This document shows positions 6,157 to 7,187 of a stretch of DNA of 7,187 nucleotides, piece after piece. The position numbers and the translations under genes are program-made. Where the stretch lies: positions 1 through 7,187 of the forward strand of contig USEZ01000101.1 in NCBI GenBank assembly GCA_900553775.1, in the 5' to 3' direction. The notes below the pieces were generated by a model that made no database searches, was not told where the DNA came from, and saw only the letters and a list, made by a program, of their open reading frames with translations. Position 1 is the stretch's first letter, and every line of letters starts with the position of its first letter. This stretch comes from an uncultured Slackia sp. Lineage in GTDB: Bacteria > Actinomycetota > Coriobacteriia > Coriobacteriales > Eggerthellaceae.

Positions 6157-6182
6157 CAAAGTTAGCTTAGGTTAATACTTTG
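6157..6182. promoter_or_regulatory. Inverted repeat with TTAG direct repeats in the araC/ecfT divergent promoter region
   Basis: CAAAGT (6157-6162) and ACTTTG (6177-6182) are perfect reverse complements separated by 14 nt. Between them, 6163-6176 reads as three 5-nt-spaced units, TTAGC, TTAGG, TTAAT (the first starting at 6162). The block is AT-rich against a GC-rich background, ends 2 nt before the ecfT ribosome site, and lies about 50 nt from the araC start. It is a good candidate operator or promoter core. Which protein binds it is unknown; the adjacent AraC regulator is the natural guess. Confidence 0.45.
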
Positions 6183-6184
6183 GA

Positions 6185-6191
6185 AAGGAGG
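6185..6191 (+). promoter_or_regulatory. Ribosome-binding site of ecfT
   Basis: AAGGAGG, with 10 nt to the ATG at 6202. It is a strong match to the 16S anti-SD and decides the 6202 start over the later in-frame ATG at 6238. Confidence 0.7.
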
Positions 6192-6201
6192 CGGGAATCG
6201 T

Positions 6202-6969
6202 ATGGCTCTGTCGGCATGCGTACAAGGCCGCCCGCGTATGACGGCGCGTTTTCGCTCCGCAAGCGGCCTCGCGCCCCGTCGTCTCGATCCGCGCGTATCG
6301 ATCGCGATGCTTGTCGCGTTCAATGTGCAGATGACGCTTACGCAAGACATATTCGTCGAATGGTGCGTATCGGCCATCGCCGTGGTCGCGATGGCGTATT
6401 GCCGCCGCTACGCTTCGATCGTCCGCGGCGTCGCGTGCTATGCCGTGCTCGCTTTTTCGGCCTGGGCCCTCATGGCGAGCGGAAGCACCGTGCTGGCCCC
6501 TTTTGCGGCGTCGCTTCTGATGCTTCGCCACGTGCTGCCTGTCTTCATGTTCGCTTTCAATGCGATCGCCACAACGCGTTTGGGCGAGTTGGCCCATGCG
6601 TTGCAATCGCTTCGCGTTCCGTCGGGCGTCGCCGTGGCGATATGCGTCGCCTTCCGCTTCCTGCCCACTATGGGGAGGGAATTCTCGGCGGTCGGCGATG
6701 CGATGAAGATGCGCGGCTCATCGGCTTCGCCGAAGCCGATCGCGTTCAATCCTGCGAGAACCGTCGAGCGGTTCTTCGTGCCGGTAATCGCGCGCCTGGG
6801 CGTGGTTGCCGACGAGCTGGGAAACGCGATCGTCGTCCGCGGCGCGGGATCGGGCGCAACGCGGACCTCGTATTACAGGCTGCAGGTGCATGCGATCGAC
6901 GTCGCATGCGCGTTCGCCGCCGCGGCGTCGTTCGTTTTCGCCGTCTGTCTCACGGCGGGGGCGGTGTAG
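6202..6969 (+). CDS. ecfT: ECF transporter transmembrane component T (EcfT/CbiQ family)
   Basis: EcfT is the membrane subunit that links a substrate-binding S component to two ATPases in energy-coupling-factor importers for vitamins, metals or similar micronutrients. The 255-aa length is normal (about 240-270). Seen: a basic N-terminal stretch, the near-universal L-D-P-R entry motif (residues 28-31), hydrophobic segments at about 33-50, 53-68, 76-92, 97-122 and 231-252, and R-F-L-P-T at 152-156. The two coupling-helix Arg-Gly motifs appear as M-R-G (170-172, after G-D-A-M-K) and V-R-G (212-214, after G-N-A-I-V). In the family these are A-R-G/A-R-S, contacting the ATPases; both Arg and Gly are kept here. 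The stop codon at 6967 directly abuts the ATG of the ATPase gene, so the two form one operon. No S component lies in the window, so the substrate cannot be stated. Confidence 0.88.
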   Translation: MALSACVQGRPRMTARFRSASGLAPRRLDPRVSIAMLVAFNVQMTLTQDIFVEWCVSAIAVVAMAYCRRYASIVRGVACYAVLAFSAWALMASGSTVLAPFAASLLMLRHVLPVFMFAFNAIATTRLGELAHALQSLRVPSGVAVAICVAFRFLPTMGREFSAVGDAMKMRGSSASPKPIAFNPARTVERFFVPVIARLGVVADELGNAIVVRGAGSGATRTSYYRLQVHAIDVACAFAAAASFVFAVCLTAGAV

Positions 6970-7187
6970 ATGGCCAAGGGCCTATCGCATGCATCCGCGC
7001 CGTTCGCCATCGAATTGGAGGAATGCTCGTTCAGCTACAAAAACTCCGCCCGCGCGTCCCTCGACGGCGTTTCTTTGAGGGTGCCGCGCGGCCAGTGCGT
7101 GGCGGTGACCGGCCGTTCAGGATGCGGGAAGACGACGCTCACGCGTCTTATCAGGCCAGGTAATCTGTCTTTTACATCATTTCAATC
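6970..7187 (+). CDS. ECF/ABC transporter ATP-binding protein, partial; family match ends abruptly after Walker A
   Basis: This is the N-terminal part of an EcfA-like ATPase that would power the EcfT above. It starts at the ATG immediately after the ecfT TAG. Residues about 13-24 (F-A-I-E-L-E-E-C-S-F-S-Y) form the first strand with the aromatic A-loop tyrosine. L-D-G-V-S-L-R-V-P-R-G-Q-C-V-A-V-T leads to Walker A G-R-S-G-C-G-K-T-T (48-56), followed by L-T-R-L-I. In this family the next residues are normally N-G-L-x-P; here the frame reads R-P-G-N-L-S-F-T-S-F-Q and base composition falls to about 30% GC from about 7157. The gene therefore seems broken by an inserted element or by a chimeric sequence end. 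The Q-loop, signature and Walker B regions are not in the window. Confidence 0.8.
   Translation, partial: MAKGLSHASAPFAIELEECSFSYKNSARASLDGVSLRVPRGQCVAVTGRSGCGKTTLTRLIRPGNLSFTSFQ
7154..7187. other. AT-rich terminal segment, possible end of an inserted element
   Basis: From about 7154 the sequence no longer fits the ABC ATPase and becomes AT-rich. It contains T-C-T-G-T-C-T-T-T-T-A-C-A, and the complement reads T-G-T-A-A-A-A-G-A-C-A-G. Such TGTAAAAG-type stretches recall, from memory only, terminal repeats of some IS256/Mutator-type insertion sequences. The piece is too short (about 30 nt) to name. A contig that breaks just inside a repeated element would look like this. Confidence 0.3.

Noticed and set aside
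6162..6177. DtxR/IdeR-type iron box (TTAGGTTA half-site)
   Set aside because: Only one half matches. The other half of the 19-bp palindrome is absent, so an iron-regulation claim is not justified.
6180..7163. A 327-codon plus-strand frame across ecfT and the ATPase gene
   Set aside because: It is a shadow frame. The EcfT and Walker A motifs are in the two other frames with good start sites.
7160..7187. CRISPR repeat-like end (the complement begins GATTGAAA)
   Set aside because: There is only one copy at the window edge with no second repeat or spacer visible, so the resemblance cannot be supported.

Overview
The window looks like GC-rich bacterial chromosome of an actinomycete, most likely class Coriobacteriia (Eggerthellaceae-like). 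This rests on base composition, strong AGGAGG-type ribosome sites, and gene pairings such as a short LysR regulator beside a WYL regulator and a MATE pump, or AraC beside an ECF transporter. The taxonomic call is inference, not a match. 

Layout. (1) Positions 1-597, minus strand: a LysR-family regulator whose frame is cut by an in-frame TGA, with LysR-like sequence continuing after it to the window edge. (2) 598-812: divergent intergenic region with a 6-bp-arm inverted repeat. (3) 813-1466, plus: a small DeoR/YafY-type HTH regulator with a WYL-like C-terminal domain, then a spacer with a nested hairpin. (4) 1604-about 2944, plus: an essentially complete MATE-family efflux pump. Its last codons run without a stop into (5) about 2945-5051, the wreck of a type I restriction-modification locus. 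This wreck holds hsdM without its first ~100 codons and with a nonsense codon, a damaged NPPY motif and two frameshifts; a frameshifted, C-terminally deleted DUF1016/YhcG gene; and only the last ~80 codons of hsdR. The hsdS gene and most of hsdR are absent. (6) 5036-6106, minus: an AraC-family regulator whose last codons and stop lie in antisense hsdR sequence. (7) 6107-6201: divergent promoter region with a second inverted repeat. (8) 6202-7187, plus: ecfT (CbiQ-type transmembrane subunit of an ECF transporter) followed directly by an ecfA-type ATPase gene. That gene stops matching its family just after Walker A, where the sequence turns AT-rich. 

How it fits together. There are two apparently working modules: a WYL regulator with a MATE pump, and an AraC regulator divergent from an ECF transporter operon. 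Their 3' ends converge on a decayed type I R-M island. The main story is gene decay: several independent lesions sit in the R-M remnant, while MATE, AraC and EcfT read cleanly. The remnant has left a 660-codon MATE-HsdM chimeric reading frame and has replaced the natural end of the AraC gene. I see no complete new system. The most interesting points are the chimera, the pattern of decay, and the abrupt sequence change inside ecfA at the right end.
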